From: Saprospiraceae bacterium
GTDB taxonomy: Bacteria > Bacteroidota > Bacteroidia > Chitinophagales > Saprospiraceae
Assembly (NCBI GenBank): GCA_026989035.1
Contig: JALSKB010000008.1
Location: 1-34,465, forward strand
Reading direction: 5' to 3'
Length of the DNA stretch: 34,465 nucleotides
The first letter of the stretch is position 1. Each line of letters starts with the position of its first letter. The notes under the pieces are model-generated. The model made no database searches, was not told the DNA's origin, and saw only the letters and a program-made list of their open reading frames with translations. The position numbers and the translations under genes are program-made. Positions 15,004-22,594 of the stretch are shown piece by piece.

Positions 15004-16806
15004 TTATTGGGCTTTTAGCAACTTGCCGAGCAAAACACCTTGGGGGGTGCGAATGCGCAGCAAGTACATTCCCTGAGGAAGTCCGCGGGTTTGTATTTCT
15101 CGTTCTTGGGAGCCGGAGGGGAAGGTCCAGTTGCCGCGAAGGAGTTCTCGGCCGTCGATTTGGAGCAAACTCCAAGCCCACTGTCCGGCTTGCGGGCTAT
15201 TCCAGCGGATGAGCAGCCTGTCGGCAAAGGGGTTAGGCGAGATGTTGAAGTTGTACTGCTCTTCTATGGAGGTTGTTGAGACATTACAAGGCATATCGGG
15301 ATTGTACTCCTGATATGCGCTAAAGAAGCTGGTGCAGCCAGTTTCGGAATTGGTAGCCAGCAAGCCGTAGGTGCCGGATTGGAGGATGCAGAGCGAGTCT
15401 TCGGTTTCTCCTTCCAGTGCTTGGTCTTCGTAATACCATTGAAGTTCGATTTCCGGTTCGAGATTTGCCGAAAGGCTGAGCCAGTTGTCGGTGTTGTCAA
15501 AGACGGGTGTTTCGGGCAGTGGATAGACGACGACCTCTACCACTTCCGAGTTGGCGGAGCAGCCGTCCGGTGAGGTGTAAACCACCCAATAGGTTCCGCT
15601 TTCGTGTATGGTGATTTCCGCTAAGGTGTCTCCTTGTAGCGGTATGCTGTCTCGGTACCATTGGAGGCCGGTTTGGTAGTCGGCGCCAAGGATGAGGCTG
15701 TCTCCCTGGCAGAAATGCGTATCACCGAGCCAGGACAACTGGGGAGCTTCCGGTTGTTCATAGACGATGACCTGGCCGTTGGCTTCTACGGTAGTAATGG
15801 GGTGGTAGATGTTGATTTCTATGGACAAGGCATCGTCGTAGAGGGTGCCGGTGGTGGTTTGGTTGAAGTTGACATTGCCGCAAAATTCAGTACCTATGAG
15901 CTCGTCGTCCCAGACTTCAATGGTGTAGTTGCCGGTGGTGATGGGCAGGTAGAGGGAGAAGTAGGCTGGCAGGTCGGTGTTTTGCAAGACATCGGAGGTG
16001 TAGATTTCGTTGTTTTGCGGGTCGAAGATTTTGATGAAAAGGTCGGGCTTGTCGGCCGGGGGGATGTTGAAGTCGCTGCAGTCCGTGCCGAAGATGACGA
16101 CCTGGGTGAGGTAATAACCGGCGGTGTCTATGGTTGCCGTATAGTTTACGGTGTAGGTGCCTGCTTCGTCATAGGTTTGTGGGGGTGGGTTTTCCTGGGT
16201 GGAGGTGTTTCCATTGCCGAAATCCCAGAAGTAGGTATAGCCCGGGTTGCCGTTGGAGGGGATTTCGTTTTGGAAGCTAACGGTAGCCGAGCCGCAATCC
16301 ACATTGCCCGTCATGGAGAAGCCTTCGGTATTTGCCATAGCGGGGGCGATGTAGATGGGAACGGAGAAGGAAGCCGGATTGGGAAAGCCCAAGACTACGG
16401 CTTCCACTTCTACCTGGATGGCAAAGCTGTCGCTGACCAGGGGTGTGCCGCAGATTTTTACACAGCCGTCGGTTTCCATCTCTCCGGTATTGAATACCAG
16501 TTGGCTGGCTTCCCAGGATAAGCCCGGGGGTAGGTTGCTCACATTGGTGATGCTCATTTGGCTGATGGGCAGGCCGGGAGGGGTGGTGCTGTCGATGGAA
16601 GCTACCGGTGTGGTACTCATCGGCATGCGAAAGCTGAGGTCTTCTTCGTAATATTGCAGCACCGTGCCATCGGGGGCATCGGAGATGAAAAGGGTGTCGT
16701 CTTGTAAGCCTGCCGGCAAACTGATGAGGCAGCCGGGGCATTGGGCTTGAAGTGCCGAAAAACTTAAAAGGGCGATGCAGCTGAGAAAGAAGGTATATCT
16801 TTTCAT
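15004..16806 (-). CDS. T9SS-exported PKD-domain protein
   Basis: 600 aa from the ATG 16804-16806, which gives a clean signal peptide (MKRYTFFLSCIALLSFSALQAQ); the open frame runs upstream to 17070 across the divergent promoter and that part is not coding. The N-terminal half has an Ig-like region, then a PKD-type domain at about 170-230 with the YFWDFGNGN motif and GTYTVNYTA. A C2-like or jelly-roll region follows, then two Ig-like segments with SGTYWVVYTSPDGC and SGTYGLLATNSETGC. The C-terminal 80 residues (from about 519) are a type A sorting domain: ISPNPFADRLLI, ELLRGNW, LPQGMYLLRI and LLGKLLKAQ. It should be exported through the type IX system and attached to, or released from, the surface. 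Function unknown. Confidence 0.9.
   Translation of the reverse strand: MKRYTFFLSCIALLSFSALQAQCPGCLISLPAGLQDDTLFISDAPDGTVLQYYEEDLSFRMPMSTTPVASIDSTTPPGLPISQMSITNVSNLPPGLSWEASQLVFNTGEMETDGCVKICGTPLVSDSFAIQVEVEAVVLGFPNPASFSVPIYIAPAMANTEGFSMTGNVDCGSATVSFQNEIPSNGNPGYTYFWDFGNGNTSTQENPPPQTYDEAGTYTVNYTATIDTAGYYLTQVVIFGTDCSDFNIPPADKPDLFIKIFDPQNNEIYTSDVLQNTDLPAYFSLYLPITTGNYTIEVWDDELIGTEFCGNVNFNQTTTGTLYDDALSIEINIYHPITTVEANGQVIVYEQPEAPQLSWLGDTHFCQGDSLILGADYQTGLQWYRDSIPLQGDTLAEITIHESGTYWVVYTSPDGCSANSEVVEVVVYPLPETPVFDNTDNWLSLSANLEPEIELQWYYEDQALEGETEDSLCILQSGTYGLLATNSETGCTSFFSAYQEYNPDMPCNVSTTSIEEQYNFNISPNPFADRLLIRWNSPQAGQWAWSLLQIDGRELLRGNWTFPSGSQEREIQTRGLPQGMYLLRIRTPQGVLLGKLLKAQ
15474..15486 (+). repeat. Dispersed 13-mer, copy in T9SS gene
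   Basis: Exact copy opposite to the gene; the coding strand gives Leu-Ser-Ala-Asn. Confidence 0.85.
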
Positions 16807-16825
16807 ACAAATCGGTTTTGATGAC

Positions 16826-16833
16826 CAAAGATA
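16826..16833 (-). promoter_or_regulatory. Promoter -7 box TATCTTTG for the T9SS gene
   Basis: Full match to TAnnTTTG, ending 19 nt before the ATG at 16806, in the 34-bp gap to the divergent yhhQ. The upstream element would fall inside yhhQ. Confidence 0.6.
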
Positions 16834-16840
16834 AGTATTC

Positions 16841-17629
16841 ATGAGCAATATCCTTGAACAAAAGCCTTTGCGTCTGTTTCTTTTGCTGGGCGGTTTCTTC
16901 ATCACCAATGCCTTGGTGGCCGAGTTTATCGGGGTGAAAATCTTTGCCCTGGAATCCACTTTGGGTCTCGAACCCTGGAATTGGCGCTTGTTTGGCCAGG
17001 AAGGCTCTCTTTCCTTTACGGCCGGCGTTTTGCTGTGGCCCGTGGTTTTTGTCATGACGGACCTCATCAACGAGTATTACGGGCGTCGGGGTGTGCGCTT
17101 TTTGTCCTTCTTGGCCGTAGGTCTTATTGCTTATGCCTTTGCCATGATTTTTCTGGCTATTCGTTTAAGCCCGGCCGATTGGTGGGTGGGGATTTATACT
17201 GAACAGGGGGTGCCCGATATGCAGCAGGCCTTTGCTTCCATCTTTGGCCAGAGCAACTGGATTATCGTTGGTTCCCTGGTAGCTTTTCTGATAGGGCAAC
17301 TGGTAGATGTATTGGTTTTTCACCGCATTCGCCGGTGGACCGGGGAGCGTTGGATTGGACTGCGAGCTACCGGCTCTACGCTGGTTTCTCAGTTTATCGA
17401 TAGTTTTGTGGTGCTGTATATAGCCTTTGTGTTGGGGCCCCAAAAGTGGAGCCTTTCTCTGTTCTTGGCTGTGGGCACGGTTAATTATGCGTACAAATCG
17501 CTGATGGCTGTCGTGCTTACGCCTGTTATTTACTGGGCTCATTTGCTCATTGACAGTTATCTGGGCGAAGAAACTGCCGAGCGTCTAAAACAGGAGGCGG
17601 CATCTATGGATTCGGTGCCGGGGGTGTAG
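16841..17629 (+). CDS. yhhQ: Queuosine precursor transporter (YhhQ/DUF165)
   Basis: 262 aa integral membrane protein with about six hydrophobic segments. Family markers: TNALVAEFIGVKIF at 22-35, PVVFVMTDLINEYYG near 67-81, STLVSQFIDSFVV near 184-196, and the TVNYAYKSLMAVVLTPVIY end. YhhQ-type proteins take up queuosine precursors (preQ0/preQ1) for tRNA modification. No queuosine biosynthesis gene is nearby. The gene is divergent from the T9SS gene and is followed 48 nt later by ctlX on the same strand. Confidence 0.92.
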   Translation: MSNILEQKPLRLFLLLGGFFITNALVAEFIGVKIFALESTLGLEPWNWRLFGQEGSLSFTAGVLLWPVVFVMTDLINEYYGRRGVRFLSFLAVGLIAYAFAMIFLAIRLSPADWWVGIYTEQGVPDMQQAFASIFGQSNWIIVGSLVAFLIGQLVDVLVFHRIRRWTGERWIGLRATGSTLVSQFIDSFVVLYIAFVLGPQKWSLSLFLAVGTVNYAYKSLMAVVLTPVIYWAHLLIDSYLGEETAERLKQEAASMDSVPGV

Positions 17630-17677
17630 CTGCCCGGCTTGCAGAGCAAAAAGCAAAAAACAGGATGTAATTTTCTT

Positions 17678-18610
17678 ATGCAAACGACTTCTCATCTTCT
17701 CATGATTCGACCGGCTCATTTCGGTTACAATGTCGAAACAGCCGGTAATAATGCTTTTCAGCAAGAGCCAAAAGGAGGGCAGGCAGAGGCTGTGGCCATA
17801 AGCGAAGCCGCTAAGCGGGAGTTTGACGGTCTGGCCAATGAACTGGCCAAGGCCGGTGTGCAGCTCCATGTGGTTGAAGACACACCTCAGCCGATTAAGC
17901 CGGATGCCGTTTTCCCAAACAATTGGGTGAGTTTTCATCAGGACGGTAAGGTGTTTACCTGGCCTATGTTTTCTCCCTTGCGTCGAGCCGAGCGGCGAGA
18001 AGAAATTATCCATGAACTGGCCCGGCAGTTCGAGCTCAGAGAGCGCATTCATCTGGAGTACTTTGAACAGAAAAACCTCTTTTTAGAGGGCACTGGCAGT
18101 TTGATTCTAGACAGAGAACATAAAATCGCCTACGCCTGTCGCTCTGTGCGAACAGATGAGCAGGTGTTGGACGAGTTCTGCCGGATACAGAGCTACCAAA
18201 AGTGCCTCTTTGACGCAATAGATGCCAGGGGTGTTCCTGTTTACCACACCAATGTTATGATGGCTTTGGGCAACAGGCTGGCAGTGATTTGCCTGCAGGC
18301 TGTTAGAGAAGAACAACAGCGGCGGAATCTTCTTCAACTTCTGGAAGAGACAGGTAAAGAGCTGTTAGATATCTCTCTTGAGCAAATGGGGTATTTTGTC
18401 GGTAATATGTTGGAAGTAAAGAATACGCGCGACGAGCCGTTTTGGGTCATGAGCCAATCGGCCTGGAACAGCCTCCAAAACAGGCAGCGAAAACTCTTAG
18501 AAAATTCGGGTCAGATTCTGTACGCCGATTTACACACCATAGAAGCTTATGGCGGAGGCAGTGCTCGTTGCATGCTGGCCGAGCTGTTTTGTCCGATTCG
18601 CTCGGTTTAA
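17678..18610 (+). CDS. ctlX: Citrulline utilisation hydrolase CtlX type (guanidino-group enzyme family)
   Basis: 310 aa from the ATG 17678, giving MQTTSHLLMIRPAHFGYN; the TTG frame upstream overlaps no gene but adds an unlikely extension. Conserved blocks: DAVFPNNWVSFH near 76-87, LEGTGSLILDR near 136-146, VYHTNVMMALG near 188-198 and GGGSARCMLAE near 292-302. H190 and C298 are the expected catalytic His and Cys of the arginine deiminase-like fold. The family acts on citrulline or related ureido/guanidino compounds; the exact substrate here is inferred. The gene is convergent with the copper ATPase, 45 nt away. Confidence 0.88.
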   Translation: MQTTSHLLMIRPAHFGYNVETAGNNAFQQEPKGGQAEAVAISEAAKREFDGLANELAKAGVQLHVVEDTPQPIKPDAVFPNNWVSFHQDGKVFTWPMFSPLRRAERREEIIHELARQFELRERIHLEYFEQKNLFLEGTGSLILDREHKIAYACRSVRTDEQVLDEFCRIQSYQKCLFDAIDARGVPVYHTNVMMALGNRLAVICLQAVREEQQRRNLLQLLEETGKELLDISLEQMGYFVGNMLEVKNTRDEPFWVMSQSAWNSLQNRQRKLLENSGQILYADLHTIEAYGGGSARCMLAELFCPIRSV

Positions 18611-18655
18611 ACCCCGGCTGTCTTACCTCCAAGTCATTGCGTTAGGCGTACATGC

Positions 18656-20788
18656 TCATGGCAGCTTTCGAAATCGCAGTCTGAGGGAATTGCCGATAAC
18701 CACTACATCCGAAAAAGCCATAAACAGTGCTCCCCACATAGGGCTGAGAAAGCCCATCGCTGCCATGGGAATGGCTACGATGTTGTAGGAGAAGGCCCAG
18801 AACAAATTTTGCTTAATGGTTTGTAAGGTACCTTCGCTGATGCGTATGGCATCGGCCAATCGGTGTAAACGCCCTTCGAGCAAGACAATTTGGGCAGATT
18901 GTATGGCGACACCGGAGGCACCACTCAGCGAAACGCCTATGGTGGCCTTGGCCAAAGCCGGGGCGTCGTTGATGCCGTCGCCGACCATGGACGTGGGAGC
19001 TTCATCGGCAAGGCGCTCGATCAGGCGGAGTTTTTCTTCGGGGAGTTGCTCGGCGAAGTATTTATCTATGTGAAGGACTTCTGCTATTTGTCGGGTTTTT
19101 TCTTCCCTGTCTCCGGAAATGATGAGGGTTTTTTTGCCGCGCTTTTTTAGGAAGGCAATGACTTGTGGAGCGTCGGGCCGCAGTTCGTCGCCCAATTCTA
19201 TGGCGGCGAGTATTTGGGTTTTGTCGAAGAGGAAGATGTTGTAGCCTTTCGGCAAATGTTGCCCGGTAAGTTCTTTGGCCCATTTGGCAGAACCCAAGAA
19301 ATAGCTTGTGCCGTCGGCTTCGGTTGCTCGCAAACCGGACCCCGGCACTTCTTCTATCTCAGTGAGTTGCGGACCCCATTTGGCGAAAGCCGAAAAACTC
19401 GCTGCCAGCGTGTGGGCGAGAGGATGAGAAGACTTTTGTTCCATAAGAGCTATCAAACCCTTGATGAAGTTGTCTTCTTTTGAGCTAAGGTTTTCAAAGC
19501 GTTGCAAAGCAAAGGAGCCGGTGGTGAGGGTTCCCGTTTTGTCAAAAGCGAATTGCCGAATGTGGGCGAAAGTTTCCAGGGTTTGTCCGCCTTTGATGAG
19601 GATGCCGTTTCTGGCCATGCGGCCTACGCCTACGGTTACGGCGGTGGGCGTAGCCAGCCCCATGGCACAGGGGCAGGAGATGACCAGCACGGCAATGGCA
19701 TTCATCAGGGCTTGTGTGAAAGAGAGTTCAAAAGCAAAATGTCCGATGAGTAAGGTCAATAAAGCTATGCCGATAACGGCGGGTACGAAGATGGCACTGA
19801 TTTTGTCTGCCAGGCGCTGGATGTTTGGTTTTTCTCTTTGTGCTTCCTGCACCAGGCGTATCATGCGCTGGAGAACGGTGTCTTTTCCCACTGCCGTGGC
19901 TTTCATGTTGAAATGCCCGCGCAAGACCGTTGAAGCACCGATGACTTCATCGCCTTTTTTCTTGCGTACGGGCTGGCTTTCGCCGGTGAGCATAGATTCG
20001 TCCACTTCGGCTTCTCCTTCCAGGATTTTGCCGTCGGTGGGAATGCTGTCGCCCTCATTGACCTGGAGGATATCGCCCAGCCGGATGTCGTCGCCATCTA
20101 TGGTTACCAGGGTGCCACTGGCTGTGATTTTTCGCGCCTTTTGCACTTGGAGTTTGCTCAGCTCTTCTATGGCGCTGGTGGTTTGCTTAATAGAGCGTTT
20201 TTCGAGCAGGTTGCCGAGAAAAACCAGGGTGATGATGGTCGCGGCGGTTTCGTAGAAAATGTATTTGGGTTCGTGGGTGAAGGTGCCAATCAGACTGTAT
20301 ATAAAAGCGGCGGTACTGCCGGTGAAGATGAGCACATCCATGTTGGGCAAGCCACTTCGCAGAGAGCCCAAAGCACTGCTGCCAAAGTGCCAAAAACCCA
20401 GTGTGAAGACGGGCAGGCAGAGTGCCAGCTGCCACCAGGGATTGTGCAGAAAGGGCAAGAGGCTGCCGCCCAGCATCATGGCGATATGCTCGAGCAGAAG
20501 GGGTAAGGTGAAAACCAGGCTGAAAAAGAATTTGCGCTCCAGCGTCCAAAAAGGTTCTTTGCTTTGGGGTTCTACTACGGTGTATCCCAGTTTTTCTATT
20601 CCACGCTTGAGCTGTTCGAGCTCTGCTTCTCTACCTGAAGGAGGGAGTTGAAAGCGCACCTGCCCCGAGGCAAAATCTACAAAAATGTCTTTCGCTCCTT
20701 TGCGCTTGAGGTAGCGTTCGATGCCACTGGCACAGTTGACACAGTCCATACCCTGGACTTGCAGCTCTATCGTTTGGTTTTTTACCAT
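18656..20788 (-). CDS. copA: Copper-translocating P1B-type ATPase
   Basis: 710 aa from the ATG 20786-20788; the frame runs on to 20929 but the shorter start gives MVKNQTIELQVQGMDC, the normal entry to the metal-binding domain. One HMA domain with GMDCVNC (C16, C19), a membrane domain from about 88, TGES at 268-271, the metal-binding CPC at 372-374, the phosphorylated Asp D416 in DKTGT, HP at 455-456 and GDGINDAP at 603-610. This pattern is that of Cu(I) exporters; Ag(I) would also be moved. A 13-mer copy lies at 19244-19256 and a related variant at 19379-19391. An inverted repeat at 20796-20827 lies just before the start. Confidence 0.95.
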   Translation of the reverse strand: MVKNQTIELQVQGMDCVNCASGIERYLKRKGAKDIFVDFASGQVRFQLPPSGREAELEQLKRGIEKLGYTVVEPQSKEPFWTLERKFFFSLVFTLPLLLEHIAMMLGGSLLPFLHNPWWQLALCLPVFTLGFWHFGSSALGSLRSGLPNMDVLIFTGSTAAFIYSLIGTFTHEPKYIFYETAATIITLVFLGNLLEKRSIKQTTSAIEELSKLQVQKARKITASGTLVTIDGDDIRLGDILQVNEGDSIPTDGKILEGEAEVDESMLTGESQPVRKKKGDEVIGASTVLRGHFNMKATAVGKDTVLQRMIRLVQEAQREKPNIQRLADKISAIFVPAVIGIALLTLLIGHFAFELSFTQALMNAIAVLVISCPCAMGLATPTAVTVGVGRMARNGILIKGGQTLETFAHIRQFAFDKTGTLTTGSFALQRFENLSSKEDNFIKGLIALMEQKSSHPLAHTLAASFSAFAKWGPQLTEIEEVPGSGLRATEADGTSYFLGSAKWAKELTGQHLPKGYNIFLFDKTQILAAIELGDELRPDAPQVIAFLKKRGKKTLIISGDREEKTRQIAEVLHIDKYFAEQLPEEKLRLIERLADEAPTSMVGDGINDAPALAKATIGVSLSGASGVAIQSAQIVLLEGRLHRLADAIRISEGTLQTIKQNLFWAFSYNIVAIPMAAMGFLSPMWGALFMAFSDVVVIGNSLRLRFRKLP
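19244..19256 (-). repeat. Dispersed 13-mer, copy in copA
   Basis: Exact copy in the coding orientation, giving Leu-Pro-Lys-Gly. Confidence 0.85.
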
Positions 20789-20795
20789 AAGGCAG

Positions 20796-20827
20796 GGTGT
20801 TTGACCTTTGTATGTAATGCAAACACC
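20796..20827. promoter_or_regulatory. Inverted repeat before copA, possible metal-responsive operator
   Basis: GGTGTTTG (20796-20803) and CAAACACC (20820-20827) form an exact 8-bp inverted repeat with a 16-nt spacer, 7 nt before the copA ATG and 67 nt before lipB. The position suits an operator that covers the copA promoter. It does not match the CopY or CueR sites that I know. Confidence 0.35.
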
Positions 20828-20894
20828 TGAGTAAGGCTTGGGTTGAAAACTTTTTGTGGCGTTTTGGGGTTTGCGTAGAGTAGAATCTTTTGCG

Positions 20895-21596
20895 ATGGAG
20901 AAAGTTGTATTTCGAGATCTTGGCCGCATTTCTTATGCTGAGGCTTGGGCTTATCAGGAGGAGCTGCATCGCGGGCTCATTTTGCGAAAGCGTCAGGGCG
21001 GGGCAGCTGATGAGCGATGTCACCATTTGCTTTTTTGTGAACATCCGCACGTTTATACATTGGGTAAAAGCGGTAGTCTCGATCATCTTTTGTTGGACGA
21101 AGAGAATCTCCGTGCACGCGGTGTTGAGTTTTACGCCATCAATCGCGGAGGCGATATCACCTATCACGGTCCCGGGCAATTGGTAGCCTATCCCATTTTT
21201 GATTTGGATGGCTTTTTTAAGGATGTACATCGCTATGTGCGTTATTTGGAGGAAGCTGTGATACGCACTTTGGCTGAATACGGTATAGAAGCCGGGAGGG
21301 TAGAGCGTTATACCGGTGTGTGGTTGGCGGCCCGGGGTTTTTTGCCGCAGCGAAAGATTTGTGCCATAGGCGTTCACCTCAGTCGATGGGTTACGTTACA
21401 CGGCCTGGCTTTGAACGTCAATACGGATTTGTCGTTTTTCGGTGGGATTATACCCTGTGGTATTCAAGAGGAAGGCAAAGGCGTAACTTCCATGCAGCAG
21501 GAGTTGGGCGAACAGGTGGATATGGAGGAGGTTAAAGTGCGTTTGCGCAAGCACTTGGCCGAACTGTTTGGGTTTGAGTTTGTTTCATTATCTTGA
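20895..21596 (+). CDS. lipB: Octanoyltransferase LipB
   Basis: 233 aa from the ATG 20895. LipB moves octanoyl groups from acyl carrier protein to lipoyl domains. Diagnostic segments are RGGDITYHGPGQ (84-95), TGVW near 140-143, K154 in KICAIGVH and the catalytic C188 in IIPCGI, with HGLALNVNTDL between. The length is standard. It is divergent from copA. The promoter is not clear; GACCTTTG at 20803-20810 is one mismatch from the -7 box. Confidence 0.95.
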   Translation: MEKVVFRDLGRISYAEAWAYQEELHRGLILRKRQGGAADERCHHLLFCEHPHVYTLGKSGSLDHLLLDEENLRARGVEFYAINRGGDITYHGPGQLVAYPIFDLDGFFKDVHRYVRYLEEAVIRTLAEYGIEAGRVERYTGVWLAARGFLPQRKICAIGVHLSRWVTLHGLALNVNTDLSFFGGIIPCGIQEEGKGVTSMQQELGEQVDMEEVKVRLRKHLAELFGFEFVSLS

Positions 21597-21646
21597 GCAA
21601 GACTTGATTTTCAGGGCAGCAGAAGCTCGGAAGTAGATCGAAAAAG

Positions 21647-22054
21647 ATGAAGAAAGACATTCCCATTAAGAAAGTAGAAGACGTAGTCATGGCCATTGTT
21701 CCTCGGGAGGATTTGACGGAAGGAGAGGATATCTGGGATGTGTACATCATCAATCTGAAAGACACGCCTATTCTGAGTGTTTTAATCAATTCTACCGGTT
21801 ATGGAGAGATAGATGGGGAGCGTAGGCGCAGTTCTACTTTTCGGCATTTTTTTGAAGAGATCGGCCCTTTGGAGGTGCGTCAGGTGGAGGCCATTCATTC
21901 CGATTTGTTTTGTCTGACCAATCAGTTTTGGGTGAGTTTCAGCCATGGCGATTATCTGTATGACAAGAAGTTTATTTTCTTGCCCGGCAGCATTCGGGAA
22001 GAACTTTTTACGGACATTCCCTTTTTGCCGAGAAGAGGCGTTATGATCAAATGA
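21647..22054 (+). CDS. Small conserved protein of unknown function
   Basis: 135 aa. It starts MKKDIPIKKVEDVVMAIVPRED and shows IWDVYIINLKDTPILSVLI, a Gly-containing turn, SSTFRHFFEEIGPLEVRQVE, FWVSFSHGDYLYDKKFIFLP and a C-terminal PRRGVMIK. The pattern suggests a compact alpha/beta protein, without signal peptide or membrane segment. I recognise it only as a type found widely in Bacteroidota with no established role. It ends 8 nt before the thioesterase gene, so the two are probably one operon. Confidence 0.65.
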   Translation: MKKDIPIKKVEDVVMAIVPREDLTEGEDIWDVYIINLKDTPILSVLINSTGYGEIDGERRRSSTFRHFFEEIGPLEVRQVEAIHSDLFCLTNQFWVSFSHGDYLYDKKFIFLPGSIREELFTDIPFLPRRGVMIK

Positions 22055-22062
22055 GATGAGAT

Positions 22063-22587
22063 ATGAGTAAGCGAGCTAAGAAAGTTTCCGATTCGGAAAC
22101 CATAATGACGGAAATCGTCATGCCGGACGATACCAATCCGACGGGTAACCTGATGGGGGGCAATTTGATGAAGTGGATGGATATTGCTGCCAGCATTTGC
22201 GCCGGCAGGCATGCGGAGTCGTATGTGGTTACGGCTTCTGTGGACAACGTCTCTTTCCAGGGGCCTATTCCGGTAGGTAATGTAGTTACGCTAAAGGCGA
22301 GAGTAACGCGGGCTTTCAACACTTCGATGGAGATCTACGTTGAAGTATTTGCTGCCGATTTAAAGGGGCACAATTCGCGCCGTTGCAACGATGCCTTTTT
22401 TACGTTTGTCGCGGTTGACGAAAACCTGCGGCCGGCGGGTAAAGTGCCTGAAGTGATTCCGCTGTCCAAAGAGGAGCAGCGCATGTACGAGGGGGCTTTG
22501 CGTCGTCGAGAGCTGCGGCTCATTATGGCCGGTCGGATGAACCCCAAAGATGCTCCTGAAATTCAGTCTTTGTTTTTGGACAGTTGA
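22063..22587 (+). CDS. Hotdog-fold acyl-CoA thioesterase
   Basis: 174 aa. It matches the YciA/BACH type acyl-CoA hydrolases: TEIVMPDDTNPTGNLMGG near 16-33, then WMDIAASICAGRHAESYVVTASVDNVSF, PIPVGNVVTLKARV and FFTFVAVDE. The Asn and Asp in the first block are the usual catalytic region. A C-terminal helical tail (about 135-174) is longer than the minimal hotdog. It hydrolyses acyl-CoA to free acid and CoA. It is convergent with the TIR-TPR-SDR gene, the stops being 7 nt apart. Confidence 0.9.
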   Translation: MSKRAKKVSDSETIMTEIVMPDDTNPTGNLMGGNLMKWMDIAASICAGRHAESYVVTASVDNVSFQGPIPVGNVVTLKARVTRAFNTSMEIYVEVFAADLKGHNSRRCNDAFFTFVAVDENLRPAGKVPEVIPLSKEEQRMYEGALRRRELRLIMAGRMNPKDAPEIQSLFLDS

Positions 22588-22594
22588 GGGTCTT

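Noticed and set aside
15661-16521. 286-aa open frame on the plus strand
   Set aside because: Antisense shadow of the T9SS PKD protein; its composition (Gly, Val, Asp) is the mirror of the Thr/Pro/Asp-rich sense strand.
16807-17070. N-terminal extension of the T9SS protein frame
   Set aside because: The extension crosses the divergent promoter and yhhQ, is basic and low in quality, and precedes a perfect signal peptide at 16806.
19461-20255. 264-aa open frame on the plus strand
   Set aside because: Antisense to the copper ATPase, which has all its family motifs.
20631-21377. 248-aa open frame on the minus strand
   Set aside because: It crosses lipB and the copA 5' end; lipB motifs on the plus strand are complete, so this is a shadow.
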